Shown: positions 31,059 to 42,452 of the stretch, piece after piece
Numbering within the stretch: position 1 is the stretch's first letter
How the letters are laid out: each line of letters begins with the position of its first letter
Translations under genes and position numbers: made by a program
Assembly (NCBI GenBank): GCA_024114885.1
Contig: CP099419.1
Span: forward strand, 930,001 to 994,000
DNA: 64,000 nt
Direction: 5' to 3'
Origin: Septoria linicola
Taxonomy: Eukaryota; Ascomycota; Dothideomycetes; Mycosphaerellales; Mycosphaerellaceae
Notes under the pieces: generated by a model
The model's input: the letters and a program-made list of their open reading frames with translations, nothing else
The model's database searches: none
What the model was told of the DNA's origin: nothing

Positions 31059-34000
31059 TTACTCAAACTTCCCACCAAGCCCCTTCCCAAACCCGCTACT
31101 AGCATTCCTCCTGAGTTGAGCAATCTTAGCAGTATTCTCCGCCCTCCTTCTCGCACTCTGCTCCACGATCGCCTTCCGCTCCGCATCTCGAGCCTGGTAC
31201 GCGAGCGAACTCTTCTTCGAGCCGCCCATCTTCACTCCACTGCCTGTGCTACCTCCACTATCCTGTCGGGACAAGCTGCTAGCGCCATTACTCGTGCTGA
31301 CGCCTCGCTCATTCGCGCCGCTGTTTGTTGTTGCACGGCGGAGGAGGGAGGGGACGCGGTGGTTTTGAGAGCCGGAACCCCATGCTGTGCGGGAGGTCGC
31401 AGCTGATGCGGAGTGCTCGGAGGCGCTGCTAGCGCGTTTGAGGCTTAGACGATCTACGACGGAGGAAGGCTTGGGCATTGCTGCTGCGGTACGGCGCTGA
31501 GACGCTGGGAGGCGGGGAGGAGGCATGGCGATGGTGTCGGGGGCGAAGCCACCGTCGTTTTGACGGGCGAGTTCTTCGCGCATTGAGGCTTCGCCGTCGT
31601 TGTCGGCTTCTTTGTCGAATTCTTCTCCGACTCCTCCTTCTGCCTGTTCTTGCTCGGAGTCTGAGCTCAGGTCGATGGCAGATGGTCCGGCTAGTGGCAT
31701 GTTTGGCTCTTCGAGGAGGAAGCTGACGGAGTCCTGGATTTCAAGTAAGGATGCGGGTGCTCTGAAAGCAGAAGGTTGAGTCCGTCGTTGCTTTGCAGGA
31801 GGTCGCTCTGCAGGGGCATCGTCCATACGTCGCTTGTTGCCGCTGACCTCTCGTAGAGGAGCTACTGTGGGTTCTGGTTGCTGCGAGGCTTGACTTTGTG
31901 GTTGCGAGTCGGGGACTTGTGACTCGTCTTCGACATCGGAGAGGTCCAGGACATCATCATCTCGCTCATCATCGTCGGCGATGGCCTTCAAGAAAGCATC
32001 TTTACCCATGCTGTGCCTGCCCTCTGCCAAGCTGGCAATGCTCTCGTCTTGCAGCAAAAGCTTGCGCTTGCGAGCTTCCTCACGCTGCTTCATTTGTCGT
32101 CGCCGCACAGCAAGATCATCCTCATCTTCGTCCAGGTCAAACATGTTTGCTTGTTTTCTTCGCAATGCACCGGTCATCAAGTCTTTGTACAGCCTTTGGT
32201 GATCTGCTTCGTCTGCAACTCGTTGTCGTTCTGCGAAGTGTGCAGCGAGTTGGCGTTCATCGACATCGATCAAACTGGAGTCGATCATTTCACGATCTTC
32301 TTCAGTCTCAGGTGCCACATAGTCGTCGCCTCCTAGACCCGTGTACTCATCTTCGGATTCCTCGGCTTGCTCGTCCATCATCTCCTTGGCCTCTTTTTCA
32401 GCATTGGCAAGTTCTTCAGCACTCAAGGCCTCCTTGCGTTTGCGAGCCATTTCTCGGAAGGCATCCTTCTTTCGTGTTTCCGCGGGCTGTGCAATCTCAG
32501 GAGCCTCGTCATCGCTGTCATCCAGGATGGGACGTTGTCCTCGCACAAGCCGATTCCTCTTTGGCGCTGCGGCAGGAGACTCACTGATGCGCAGAGGCAC
32601 AGTCGATTGTGTGTCATGGTCAGGCAAGGATTGCAGAGTGTCCTCTTGCGTCAGTGCTGGCATAGGCTGCCATGTCGTGGGCAGACCAGTGTCTTGCGAT
32701 GGCTGCCAGCCAGGCGTCTCATTTGTAGCCATCGAACCAGCTTTGGGATGACTATGAACAGGAGTCTCGGGTGCTTGAGTCTCCCAAGCGAGGTTGACCT
32801 GTTGGCTTTCAGGTAGCTGACTGCTTGGCACAAGGTCGACTTGACTGTCTGCAGCCTGGGTGAACTGAGGCTGCGCAGCGAAGGCCGGCGATGGCCGTAT
32901 AGCAGAGCTTGTGGGCACAAGATGATTCAGAACGTCCATCGAGTCCTGCTGAATGTCCTGTGTTGGCGTCTGCATCGTGGCGTTGAACATTTGTGTAGGG
33001 CTCATTAGTGAGCTGGCTGGACGGGCTGCACCAAAGTTGAAAGCAGCAAAAGGATCTTCATCTTGCGTCTGTGCAGGGGTACGCGCGATGTTTGGAAGCG
33101 GCTGTGAGTCCTCGACATCGCTCTCATCTTCGTCTTCCACAATCACCCGTGGTTTGCGAGGCTTGCGACTGATCATGGGCGTCTGTGACAGACGAAGATG
33201 CTCTTGAGTTGTCCCAGCTTTAGCCGGCGTCGCATCGACTCGTACTTCCTCGGGTATCTTCTCGGTGACGTTGTGGCCGTTCGATACATTATCTTCGGCC
33301 ATTTCCTCATCTTCGTCCTCTTCGGCAGCATCATCGAGCATTTCATTGTGAGCTCTGTCAACATCGCCATCTTCGTCTTCGCTGCCAGATCTATCGACGT
33401 AGTCTTCGTCCTCACTTTCGTCTGCGCTGACATCGGCTCCGCCATTTTCTTCCTTGGCAGCCGCTTTCTCAGCTTTGCGGATCTCCACAGCATCTAGTCT
33501 GGCCTTTTCCAGAAGATTCTCGAACGCTTCCTGCTCTCGTTCACGCTCTTCCGAAGTCTGAACTTCAATGCCCTTTGCCTTCAACTCGGCGATACGCTCT
33601 AGTTGCTGCGCACGAGCCTGTTCTTTGGCTCGGGCACGCAGCTGAGCTTCCAATGCGGAGGGATTGATCGAAGGACGGGCCTTGCCATGTTTGCGTCGAC
33701 CAGTCTGAGCATCATCGCCACCTAGATGGGCCAAGTGCTTCAATCTGTGGATTGCTCGCGAGTCCGTGTTGTGCTTCTTCATGGTTCCCTTGGCCTTTTC
33801 GAAGACACTTAGATGTTTGGGTACATCTTGAACAATTTCGAGATCATCGTCGCTGCTATCGTCCGAGGGAGGCGCCATGGCTTTCTTTCCCAGTCTCGCA
33901 AGCTTGAGACCTCGCTTGGGCTCGGGTTTCGCTGTTGTATCTCGTGCTATAGCAGTAACCACCTCGGCATCAATGTTATCCCGCGAGGAGCTCATGATAC

Positions 34001-35075
34001 TGGCCAAGTCAGGCAGATCATCGTCGTCGTCCATACCCGTGAGACTGGTGAGACTATCTTCTCGCACAGGTTTGAGCTTACTGAGCGCTCCTTGTTCGAC
34101 AAGCGCCCGCTGGCGATCAAGCGGTGTTGGAGGACTGGACGGTGGAGTGCTCGGAGGTTCTCGTGTAGGCGCTTCGATTGCATCGCTGTTTGGGGCAGAA
34201 GATGCTGAGCTATCGCCAGCTTGTTGAACAGCAGCATCGCCGATCTGTCGGAAGTTGAATTTCGCGAATAGATCGTTTGTAGTGAAACGCTTCTTCGTCT
34301 TCATTTGATGTGCGAGAGCCTGCTGACGTGCGATACGCTGCGTCTCACGCTCCATCTCGAGTAATGCCTTCTTACTGGCTTTTCGTGTGGGCTTAGCAGC
34401 ATCCGACAGGATCCGCTCGATCTCAGGATTGGCGGGTTGCTGAGAACCTTCTACAATTTCTTCAGGGAGATCCGACGAAGCATGCCTACGCTCCTGCTCG
34501 GCTTCCTTCTCCAGCCTCTCGGCTCGTTTCTCTGCGACCAATGCCGCCAGCTTTGATTTCGTCCCAAGAGGGCGAGTGGGTAGGTCATCATCGCTGTCAT
34601 CTTGGGTGGTCTTTGCTGGGCTCACGAAGAGTGTCGAACGAGCGGCACTTGCTGGCACGAACGGTGGCCGGCTCTTGAAGCGGGAATCGAGTTTTGGTGT
34701 GACAGTATAGAGTTCATCTCCAGAATCTGGCTCATTCACTGCAGGAGCTGTGGGCGAGCTTGCAAGTTTCTGAACAGGACTTCGTTCTCGACCTCGATCG
34801 CCACCAAGCATACGCCTCGCAGCCTTGCCTATTGGCCTTCGGGGCTCATCATCGGACTCATTGTCGGAACTTTGAGCTACGTTGACACGCTGGCGCGGAC
34901 TCATCGACATAGCTTTGCCGTTTTCCTGGCTTGACGCGTTGCGTGAAAAGACATCGAAATCAGAGCTGCGAACCGGGGAAGGAGTTGGAGAATTGTCTTC
35001 CTCAAACATTTTTCTCGACATCTCTGGGAGTGTCGAGCCCATGGCGGCTTCTAGCCCCTCTGGAGAGCTTCCCAT
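31059..35075 (-). CDS. mrc1: Mediator of replication checkpoint Mrc1 (claspin homologue)
   Basis: A single-exon 1338-residue acidic, low-complexity protein. The conserved Mrc1-like region lies in the C-terminal third (about residues 890-1040) and includes LAAHFAERQRVADEAD, LMTGALRRKQANMFDLD and DDLAVRRRQMKQREEARKRK. The middle is rich in SQ and TQ dipeptides (for example LSQTPMIS, MQTPTQDIQQDS, ESQQ), the sites Mec1/ATR-type kinases phosphorylate. Mrc1 travels with the replication fork and links stalled forks to the Rad53/Cds1 kinase. Acidic stretches and long charged helices fit the family. The N-terminus (MGSSPEGLEAAMG) has a plausible start. It shares a 377-bp divergent promoter with the PPR-type gene. 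Confidence 0.88.
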   Translation of the reverse strand: MGSSPEGLEAAMGSTLPEMSRKMFEEDNSPTPSPVRSSDFDVFSRNASSQENGKAMSMSPRQRVNVAQSSDNESDDEPRRPIGKAARRMLGGDRGRERSPVQKLASSPTAPAVNEPDSGDELYTVTPKLDSRFKSRPPFVPASAARSTLFVSPAKTTQDDSDDDLPTRPLGTKSKLAALVAEKRAERLEKEAEQERRHASSDLPEEIVEGSQQPANPEIERILSDAAKPTRKASKKALLEMERETQRIARQQALAHQMKTKKRFTTNDLFAKFNFRQIGDAAVQQAGDSSASSAPNSDAIEAPTREPPSTPPSSPPTPLDRQRALVEQGALSKLKPVREDSLTSLTGMDDDDDLPDLASIMSSSRDNIDAEVVTAIARDTTAKPEPKRGLKLARLGKKAMAPPSDDSSDDDLEIVQDVPKHLSVFEKAKGTMKKHNTDSRAIHRLKHLAHLGGDDAQTGRRKHGKARPSINPSALEAQLRARAKEQARAQQLERIAELKAKGIEVQTSEEREREQEAFENLLEKARLDAVEIRKAEKAAAKEENGGADVSADESEDEDYVDRSGSEDEDGDVDRAHNEMLDDAAEEDEDEEMAEDNVSNGHNVTEKIPEEVRVDATPAKAGTTQEHLRLSQTPMISRKPRKPRVIVEDEDESDVEDSQPLPNIARTPAQTQDEDPFAAFNFGAARPASSLMSPTQMFNATMQTPTQDIQQDSMDVLNHLVPTSSAIRPSPAFAAQPQFTQAADSQVDLVPSSQLPESQQVNLAWETQAPETPVHSHPKAGSMATNETPGWQPSQDTGLPTTWQPMPALTQEDTLQSLPDHDTQSTVPLRISESPAAAPKRNRLVRGQRPILDDSDDEAPEIAQPAETRKKDAFREMARKRKEALSAEELANAEKEAKEMMDEQAEESEDEYTGLGGDDYVAPETEEDREMIDSSLIDVDERQLAAHFAERQRVADEADHQRLYKDLMTGALRRKQANMFDLDEDEDDLAVRRRQMKQREEARKRKLLLQDESIASLAEGRHSMGKDAFLKAIADDDERDDDVLDLSDVEDESQVPDSQPQSQASQQPEPTVAPLREVSGNKRRMDDAPAERPPAKQRRTQPSAFRAPASLLEIQDSVSFLLEEPNMPLAGPSAIDLSSDSEQEQAEGGVGEEFDKEADNDGEASMREELARQNDGGFAPDTIAMPPPRLPASQRRTAAAMPKPSSVVDRLSLKRASSASEHSASAATSRTAWGSGSQNHRVPSLLRRATTNSGANERGVSTSNGASSLSRQDSGGSTGSGVKMGGSKKSSLAYQARDAERKAIVEQSARRRAENTAKIAQLRRNASSGFGKGLGGKFE

Positions 35076-35452
35076 TATCCGGGTGGGAGGCGTATGCGTC
35101 TACTCTGTACAGTGTAGTCGCGATGATTTTCTGGTTGACGAGCTGGACGTATATCAATGCCAGCTTATTAGGCCATATTAGCAGCCACTTCTAGTAGTCC
35201 TGCACAGGAAGTGATGTCGCGAACGGTGACGGTGGTGCAATGGCAGAGGAGGTAGTCGTGAAGATGTCGTCGTTGGTGGAGCAAACGCGAGGTCTGGAGA
35301 CGCGACTGGACGCGATTTCTTGGCGCGATCGGGATCGGCGAATCCAATCTGGCCGAGCCAATTTTGCGGACAGAGCAACACCACCTCCGAAGAGCTGCTT
35401 GCGTTATCAAGTCCAAGGATTGCGAGGAAGATGCGTTGGAGGTGATGCATAG
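35076..35452. promoter_or_regulatory. Divergent promoter, mrc1 / PPR-type gene
   Basis: 377 bp between two divergent starts. Short frames on both strands appear to be chance. I did not identify MluI-type cell-cycle boxes (ACGCGT) in this interval, although many fungal replication genes carry them. Confidence 0.4.
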
Positions 35453-37936
35453 ATGCAATGCACTCGCGGCGCCCTCCAAAGGCCTCTCCGCGACATCATC
35501 AAGTCCATCGGCCACACTGATCGACACTCGTCAGCTCGACAGCAGCATGTCGCTGTTGCAGCAGGAGCAGCAGCTGACCGTGGTCACGAGAGGCCCAATC
35601 ACGTCGATATTGGACTGACGAAGAGCTCTCAACGATCGACAACACGTCCCCGCGAATATGCCGCAGCTGTGGCACCGGCGGAACCGCTCGATGAGGAGAG
35701 CAAAGTGCGCACTGTCCGGAGGCAGACTGATGCTCCGGTTTCGCGACTGAAGGAAGGCGCTGAGTTTGGTCAACGCTACTTCCGCTCGCAACTGCATCGA
35801 CATCAACTCAATCGACAAAAGGCGACCAAAGGACGTGCTCGTCTGACGCAGCGCGATCCCGACACCTGGAAGCAACTCGTCCACCTCCTCGACAAGGCGA
35901 CTCCAGGCAATGAAGATCGATACAAGCGTGTCATTGAAACTGTCACGCTGCCGGATGGTGTGGCCGCAGTCTTCACTCCCAGCAAGGAGGTTGCCATCCT
36001 CGAGATTATGCAGCGCACTGGTTGTCATATGCAGATGGTTGCAGGGTATGCAGTGCAGGGCCGCTCCAATGCCTTCACTGGAATTGCGCTACAAGGTACA
36101 AGGACGCAGAATACTTCCGCATTATCGATGCTGCCGCAGTACATGGAAGTCTCTTCGATCGAGACTGCCGAGACGAGGTCATCACGACTGCAGAAGCATG
36201 AGCTTCATCGACAGGTGAAAGCGGGGGACGGAGAGTCTGGTGGGCCACCTCAATTCTGGCAGGTCGACAACGAAGGCGACTTGGACTCCGGCGATCAAAC
36301 AACCTATGACACGGATCTTGCTTCACCATCAGGCCCTGGCCTTATTCGCTCAACGTGGACACAAGACCGGTTGAAGAAAGACTTGCAGTCACGACATCGA
36401 GTCCATAACGCATCTGTTTTGCGTTCGCCCAGCGATTTTGGTGCCTATGTTGCCGACCTAATCTCGACAGGCTCCAGGACCAGCACCCAGCCTGGAAAGG
36501 AGTCCGACGCGAAGCCGAAGCGGCCCCTTGACTCCACTATGCGTGACCTTGTCTCGGTGTTTACAGACACAACAACATCCCACCTCGCCACAACTGAGTC
36601 TATCGGGCGTGCATTCGAGTTTCTAGCAAAGCACTCATACTTTGCTGCCGTTCGCCAGATATTGAAAGTTGTCGATGAGGAAGGTCGAAACGTGGGGCCG
36701 ATGGGCTATAATGCGCTGCTTACTGCCGCCGCTAATGCTGGGGACCTTCACAACTTGGAACATGTCTTGAGGTCGATGCGTCGCCGAGGAAGGAGCCCTG
36801 GCGCCATGACATGGGCAACATTGCATGGCTACATTTGCGAAACCGTGCCGCGTGAAGCTGATATCATCGTTCAGCTGATGCGGGCCAAAGGACTTTTCGC
36901 TGACAACGCAGCACTGCGCGTCATTGTCATGCACACGATCAAGCAGGAGTTTACTGCACACATCCAGAAGCAGAACTCAACCGCTGGCTTTTTGGCAGCC
37001 ATGGATGAACGGATGAGCAGTAGGTACGGCCGGGCTGACTTCAATTGGTTCACAGTGGACGTGCTGAATAGAATGCTTCATGTGCTAGTCACGCTCGGTC
37101 GCATGCAAGAGGCGGTCATATTGCTGGAAGACTATCGCAGAAGAGGCAAGGGCGCGATTGAAACAGCGACACTCAACACTATACTCAGCTCAACTTCCCG
37201 CGATCATGACGCAGGGTCGGCCATAGCTGCGTTGAAGCTGTTCCGAATAGGGAATCTAGGCGCCGTCATGCCAGACCGTTTCACGTACCAGACGTTGTTC
37301 ATGATTGCATGGCGCCGTAAGTACTACAACATGCTCAGAGTTGTGTGGCGCTACGCGTGTGCTGCGAAGGAGGTCACATCTGACATGAAGCACCGATTGG
37401 GTCAAAGCTTAGTGGCTGTCACTTCTGCGCACATCGACGAAGCCAAGAGAGCCACCGTCTTCTCCACATGGGCTGGGAAGTTTGTAGTTGGCATCACCAG
37501 AGACCTAATACCTGGTCCTCATCTGCCATATGACACGTCTGCCGAGCGAGATCTCACATCTAGCGAAGAGCGCCTCGTCAATCTCGCGTTGCAGGACTCG
37601 TTGGAACGGGGCAGTTCGACTTCCAAGGACAGGCGGAAGCAGCTCAGTGACCTTCTCCACGACGATCTTGAGCAAGCAGGCAACTGCAAGCCCCTGCTGC
37701 CGCTCACTCCAGTCCTCGAACGAGCTTGGCACAAAGATCTACGCTGGGAGCAGCGCGGACTTGGAATACCAGCACGTCATCATGGAAGACACATGTTCAA
37801 CGAAATGCTTCTACATGCTATAAGAGTTCCAATGAGGCCTGGAGACTTTACGAAGCATCGGAAGTGGGAAGTAGATTGGCTACTGAAGTTAGATCGTGTC
37901 TCAGCTGATGAGGCAGAGGATGTCCAGATGGAGTAA
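35453..37936 (+). CDS. Mitochondrial pentatricopeptide-repeat-type protein
   Basis: An 827-residue single-exon protein. The first 120 residues are rich in Arg and Ser/Ala and nearly free of acidic residues at the start, like a mitochondrial presequence. From about residue 390 on come helical pairs typical of fungal PPR-like proteins: AFEFLAKHSYFAAVRQILKVV, GYNALLTAAANAGDLHNLEHVLRSM, TWATLHGYI, VLNRMLHVLVTLGRMQEAVILLEDY, TLNTILSS and TYQTLFMIAWRRKYYNMLRVVWRYA. Such proteins bind organellar RNA or the mitoribosome and control mitochondrial gene expression. The exact target cannot be told. The ORF has no intron signals and ends with an acidic tail. Confidence 0.75.
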   Translation: MQCTRGALQRPLRDIIKSIGHTDRHSSARQQHVAVAAGAAADRGHERPNHVDIGLTKSSQRSTTRPREYAAAVAPAEPLDEESKVRTVRRQTDAPVSRLKEGAEFGQRYFRSQLHRHQLNRQKATKGRARLTQRDPDTWKQLVHLLDKATPGNEDRYKRVIETVTLPDGVAAVFTPSKEVAILEIMQRTGCHMQMVAGYAVQGRSNAFTGIALQGTRTQNTSALSMLPQYMEVSSIETAETRSSRLQKHELHRQVKAGDGESGGPPQFWQVDNEGDLDSGDQTTYDTDLASPSGPGLIRSTWTQDRLKKDLQSRHRVHNASVLRSPSDFGAYVADLISTGSRTSTQPGKESDAKPKRPLDSTMRDLVSVFTDTTTSHLATTESIGRAFEFLAKHSYFAAVRQILKVVDEEGRNVGPMGYNALLTAAANAGDLHNLEHVLRSMRRRGRSPGAMTWATLHGYICETVPREADIIVQLMRAKGLFADNAALRVIVMHTIKQEFTAHIQKQNSTAGFLAAMDERMSSRYGRADFNWFTVDVLNRMLHVLVTLGRMQEAVILLEDYRRRGKGAIETATLNTILSSTSRDHDAGSAIAALKLFRIGNLGAVMPDRFTYQTLFMIAWRRKYYNMLRVVWRYACAAKEVTSDMKHRLGQSLVAVTSAHIDEAKRATVFSTWAGKFVVGITRDLIPGPHLPYDTSAERDLTSSEERLVNLALQDSLERGSSTSKDRRKQLSDLLHDDLEQAGNCKPLLPLTPVLERAWHKDLRWEQRGLGIPARHHGRHMFNEMLLHAIRVPMRPGDFTKHRKWEVDWLLKLDRVSADEAEDVQME

Positions 37937-38229
37937 ACTGCGCAGCGTCCTGAGTATCAAGGGTACTCTAAATTTAGCGAAAGTGTTAGACCAGCATGGC
38001 GACGGCAGCATCAATCACTGTATAAAGTATAACATAGCGTCTACAAAATCGTCTCCATCACTAGCCCCACGACCTACCAATCTAATACCTGCCACGTTTC
38101 TAACAGACTCACGATCCAACACCACACCACATCCTCCGAAAGGAAACAAAACAAGCGCATCCCACATCACCACTTTGACGACCGTACCAAGCGTGAAAGA
38201 GCAAGGCGAAAGTAGAAGCAAAAGAAAAC
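37937..38229. other. Intergenic, 3' flank of PPR-type gene
   Basis: About 290 bp with no gene signal. A CACCACAT/CATCACCAC-rich stretch near 38130-38175 is low complexity. Confidence 0.4.
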
Positions 38230-38321
38230 TGCCGCCGGCTTGATTCGAACAAGCGTCTCTCCAGAGCAGGAAACCCACAACAAACCACAATGGAACGTGC
38301 TAACCACTGCACTACGATGGC
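38230..38321 (-). tRNA. tRNA-His (GTG) with a ~20-nt intron
   Basis: The minus strand folds as a cloverleaf: acceptor 5' strand GCCATCG (from 38321) with CGGCGGC, D-stem GTGC/GCAC, anticodon stem TTCCA/TGGAG, T-arm GCTTG-TTCGAAT-CAAGC, discriminator A. The loop reads TTGTGG-[intron]-C, which puts GTG at 34-36 with T33 before it, and the intron (about 38262-38281) after position 37, the standard place. A-box TAGTGCAGTGG and B-box GTTCGAATC are recognisable. The acceptor stem has an A4-C69 mismatch and a T5-G68 wobble, so it is slightly irregular. His is the best reading. Confidence 0.75.
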
Positions 38322-38626
38322 GATTACTGACAGAGAGGTTATTGCTAGTTGGTTATGAGTGCTGGATCGTGAGCGGGTGAGTGCAGGTGGGATATGCAGT
38401 GGCCCGGAGAGCGGTGAGTCAGGAGAGCGAGAAGCAAACGCGTGTTTCACTTTTCGAGATGTGCAGCAGAGGCCAGCTGAAGGACTTCGTTCACTTCAGG
38501 ATTGATGCTTTTCCTGAGATGGCTGAACAGGGTTATGGATATCTCCATGGCAAGACTTTACTGCAAACGGGACGAGGACGATAGGTTGAATCATTTCGCG
38601 GCAGCATACATACCACATATGCACAT

Positions 38627-39471
38627 CTACCTCTCCCTCCCGGGCTCCTTCACCAAAAACGCCTCCTCCGTCGTCCCAACAAACACAGCAACGCCCCTAT
38701 TCTCCATAATCATCTTCCCCGGCCCATCTCCCTCGCCCTCTCCACGCTTGTCCTTCTCCCACCTCACCGTCACACCCCCCTCAAAACCACACTCCTCATC
38801 CGTCAGCACGACAAACATCTTACACGGTCCTCCCTCCAATCTCACTCGAAACAGCTCCTGCACGAAGAGATCTAGCCTCTTTGCAAAGTCGAATGTCAGA
38901 TCTGTGGAAGGGTTGAGTTTCGCATCGGCGAAATGGAGCCGAAAACAGACTTGTGTGGCGAGGCGGAACATGCGGCGAAAGGAGGCGGATTGCTTGCCGT
39001 TACAGATGAGGAGGTGCAGGGCGCCGCCGAGGAAGCCGTTTCTGCTGATTTTCTGAAAATGCCGCTAGTGCGTTAGCATAATTTGTATCCCGTAAGGCGC
39101 TGCCAGATGTGGGTATGTGTTTTGTGCCTGAAAAGACGAACCGGATAGCCAACCCAATACCCTTCATCTAGACTACACGGCCAAGTGACAAGGATACTTG
39201 TCGGGTCGCCTTCATTGGTTGTGACGAATCCCAGCTTTTGCTTTTCTGCTCGTGTCCATTTGCTAATGTCGATTTTGGGGCCGAGATTGAAGGTGTCACT
39301 GGCATTGTTGGTGGGTGAATCGTGGGCGGCGTGGTCAGATGCAGTATCCTGGTCATCTTTGGCCTTCCTATCGAGCGAGTGTGTTTCGGGCTCTGGAGAA
39401 CCTGCATCTAGTATTGCGTTGAAGAGGATGGCGGATGTTCGGAAAATGTCTTTGTTCCGCCTTGGAGGCAT
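38627..39471 (-). CDS. Hypothetical protein, two exons (model tentative)
   Basis: Two adjacent minus-strand frames join through an 89-bp intron: exon 1 39142-39471, exon 2 38627-39052. The acceptor TTTTCAG has a GCTAAC branch point 20 bp upstream, which is strong; the donor GTTCGT is only fair. Phase is kept and the product is 251 residues. The N-terminal half is polar; residues 70-110 contain SKWTRAEKQKLGFVTTNEGD. The C-terminal half holds FRRMFRLATQVCFRLHF and KMFVVLTDEECGFEGGVTV, with a predicted alpha/beta look. I do not recognise a family. Another donor would change only a few residues at the junction. Confidence 0.6.
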
Positions 39472-39717
39472 TGTCGTAAGAAAGAACGAGTGGATGATGT
39501 CGCCTGGTGACGTTGATGAAACCCTGTGTGTATCCTGATAGCTATGCTGCGTTATGTATGGATAATCAGTTGATCGGTAGCGTTGTGCTTGAACATATTC
39601 GAAGATGGTATATGTGTTAAACGTCGCGGCCTCGCTTCTCTTGAGAGATTATTTGCGTTTGAGGTAAGAACGAGTGATGCTGAACAAGTAAGTACGAGTG
39701 CTCCTTCTCCTGACAAC

Positions 39718-42204
39718 TCACAAATGAGGCACCTTGCCACTTGCCAGTCCCAGGTTCACAATACTCAATAGTCCCTCACCCAGAATAAGTCCACTTGCTA
39801 GCACAATCATTGGTGTTTCCTCCCGCTTCTTCCACACAGTCCAATACCACGCCATCAGTCCACCGACGGTGCGTGCGAGCGTGAAGGAAGGCGTGTTGTA
39901 CATACCAACCGCGACTGCGATGCCACCAGGTACATAGCTTGTCCACCAAGCCTTCTTGCTTTGACCGTAGATCCTCAATGCCGTGAGCAGGGCCCACAGC
40001 ACAGCAGCGGCGACCGCAAATTCGAAAGTTTTGGGTGGAAGACCGGAGCCCGTGACCAGTCGTGCTGTGAAGATCCAGACGTAGCCGGTTGGAATTTGAA
40101 ATTGTCCTCCCGGAATCGTGTACACGTTTGTATACAGCCTGTACACACAAGCTGAGACGATCGCGCCAATGCCAGATCCGATCAGCTGACCCCAGAACTG
40201 AGCTTTTGGTGAAGCTCCCAGCAGGTGGCCGCATTTGAGATCTTGGAGCAGATCGCCAGCTTGGAGAGCACCAGCCTCACTGATACCGCCAGCGATTAGA
40301 TTTATGGTCACTGCATTCTTTGCTGACGACGGAACGACGGCGGCGAAGATGAGCTGCGTCAACTTGCTGATGCCGGACACCGGGTTGAGGTCCGTCTCGC
40401 CTAATGCTCGAACTCCCATGATGCTGAGCAGTAGAGCCAGGAGCAGAGCAAGCACGGTCAGACCGATGGAGATGATGCCCGCGAAGGAGTACTGCACAGC
40501 GAAAATGCAGAAGGACAGAGCTACCACAAGGCCAATCAAGGTCGTCTTGACACCGATCTGATGCTCGGGAGGAGCATCATACTCTTGCTCTTTTTCATAT
40601 GCCAGCTTCTTGCTTGGATGGTCGTCCGGATTGTCCGCAAGATCGACAGGACTGTACCCTCGCATAATCGGTGTCGCGAGGTCCTGAAATTGACGCTTCA
40701 GGCCCTTCCGCTTGACACCGCTGTAGATCTCTGGCCCATATGATCGTACATACCAGATCGCAGGTCGAAGAATGAGCCAGCCGAGAGAGACAATGGCGTC
40801 TGCAAGCATGATCGCTAAGCTCACCCACACTATCCAGCCCTTCGAGCCTGTGTTCCAGTCGTCCACAGGTCCCGAAGCCCAGCCTTTGTACTTGGCGATC
40901 GGCGAGAGCACCGCCCAGCCCAATAGTGCTCCTAGCAGCATATGTATCGTGGTTGCAGGGCCCATGATGATGCCTTGTCCCACATATGCCGGGCTGGGGT
41001 TGAGGTTCCATACCCATTTCTCGGACATGTATAGTCCGAGGAACGGTACGGAATGAATTTGGGGGATGAAATAGGAGATAAGAGTCTACTTACCATCAGC
41101 ACCAGTCGAGTCCTGGTCGTTCTACGCAACACAGTGTACCTACATATGCACCAGATATGCCAAAGGAGGTAGTCAGCAGGCGGATCTGCTTCTGCCAATC
41201 TCGTTGCTGTTTTTCGGTACGGCTTCCTTGCCTTGTGATAGATTCCTGTTCGGAACTGTGTCGGCCAGCAGAAGCAGTGGACTCGCTGATCAGACCTTGG
41301 GTCTCCTCATCGCCATTGCCATTGGACTTCGCTGATTTGCGTCTTCTGGTCTCGGCCTGTCTCTCGGCTTCGCCTTCAGCGCCAGTCTTCTCGCCACCAT
41401 GGAGGACGCCTATCATCAATGCGGTAGCAGTCCCGGATGGGAACTTCAGCTTTTCGCGGATGATGACCTCCTTCCTCAATGGCACCGCAAACATGACGCC
41501 AAAGAAGCACAAGCCCAGTGCCCATAAAATCAGTTTCGCCAGAGACAAATGAATGCCGCCCGTGGCTGTTTGACCCTCCGCCAGACCGGCGTGGTACACA
41601 GCTTCTGACGGCGTCTCGCTATCTTTGAGCAAGAACTCCAATGCAGGAATCACGCCGACAAAGCCACAGCCTAGAGGCATAGTACCAACGGATCCCGCCA
41701 CAGTCTGGACCAGGACATTTTCGACTTCGCTGAAGTCTTTGCCGAATCCGAATTGTTCTATACTTCCTCCAATGGCTCTGGACATCGTTCGTAAGCCCTT
41801 GAAGTATGCGAAGCCTATCAAAGCGCTCGGCATGGCCATGCCGGAGATCCATCCCGTTTCTATCGGATGCGTAAATGTTAGCAGGGTGTCGAACATATGC
41901 CAAATTGGCGCTACCATGTGTCGAGCACAAGATGCCAAAGTATTGACACATTCAGGATGGCCACAACGCGGTGTATATACTAACGGAGGCCGAAATATGT
42001 ATTTGAGAAGCCAATTAATATGCCAATGAATACGCCTACTACCAGTGCGCGGATAGTAAATTGAGGTTGTTCGGACTGGCGGGCGAGAAAGTCGGCATCT
42101 GGCTCTTGTCCAATAGGTTCGGTGGCGATACTATCTTGCGGCTCAAGATCATTTTCGCTATCGTCACCTAACAGTCGTTCTTGATCTCCTCTGTCGGGCG
42201 CCAT
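39718..42204 (-). CDS. OPT superfamily oligopeptide transporter (3 exons)
   Basis: Exons 41985-42204, 41144-41859 and 39718-41085, with introns of 125 and 58 bp, give 767 residues in frame. The first junction rebuilds YFGLQTGWISGMAMPSALIGF and the second SGAYTLISYFIP, both hallmark OPT motifs, so the splice sites are secure. Other family signatures are NPSPAYVGQGIIMGP, GDLLQDLKCGHLLGASPKAQF and the many hydrophobic helices (about 14-16). OPT proteins of this branch move small peptides or metal-chelate complexes into the cell or out of vacuoles with protons. A cytosolic loop near residues 250-300 is long, Ser/Glu-rich and could be a regulatory site. It is divergent from the zinc-finger gene (248 bp). 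Confidence 0.93.
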
Positions 42205-42452
42205 GATGTGTAATTAGTAAATAGGTGGCGGAAACAGAAGAAGTCCACAAAGTGTCGTTGGTATCAGCACCAACGTCAGTACGCGCACGTGCCCCATCAC
42301 GACATCTCCCCCGGCTCCACAAAGCTTATCACGATTCACAAAATACTTGCCGACATCCCGATGCCCTATCACAAGTCGTCTCTGTAAGACTGAAATTCTC
42401 TTACATAAATTCGGCATATCGACAAAACTAAAGCAAGACCCAGCCTGCCGTC

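Noticed and set aside
31008..34934. Plus-strand frames of 100-229 codons opposite mrc1
   Set aside because: Shadows of the long acidic minus-strand mrc1 frame, caused by codon bias.
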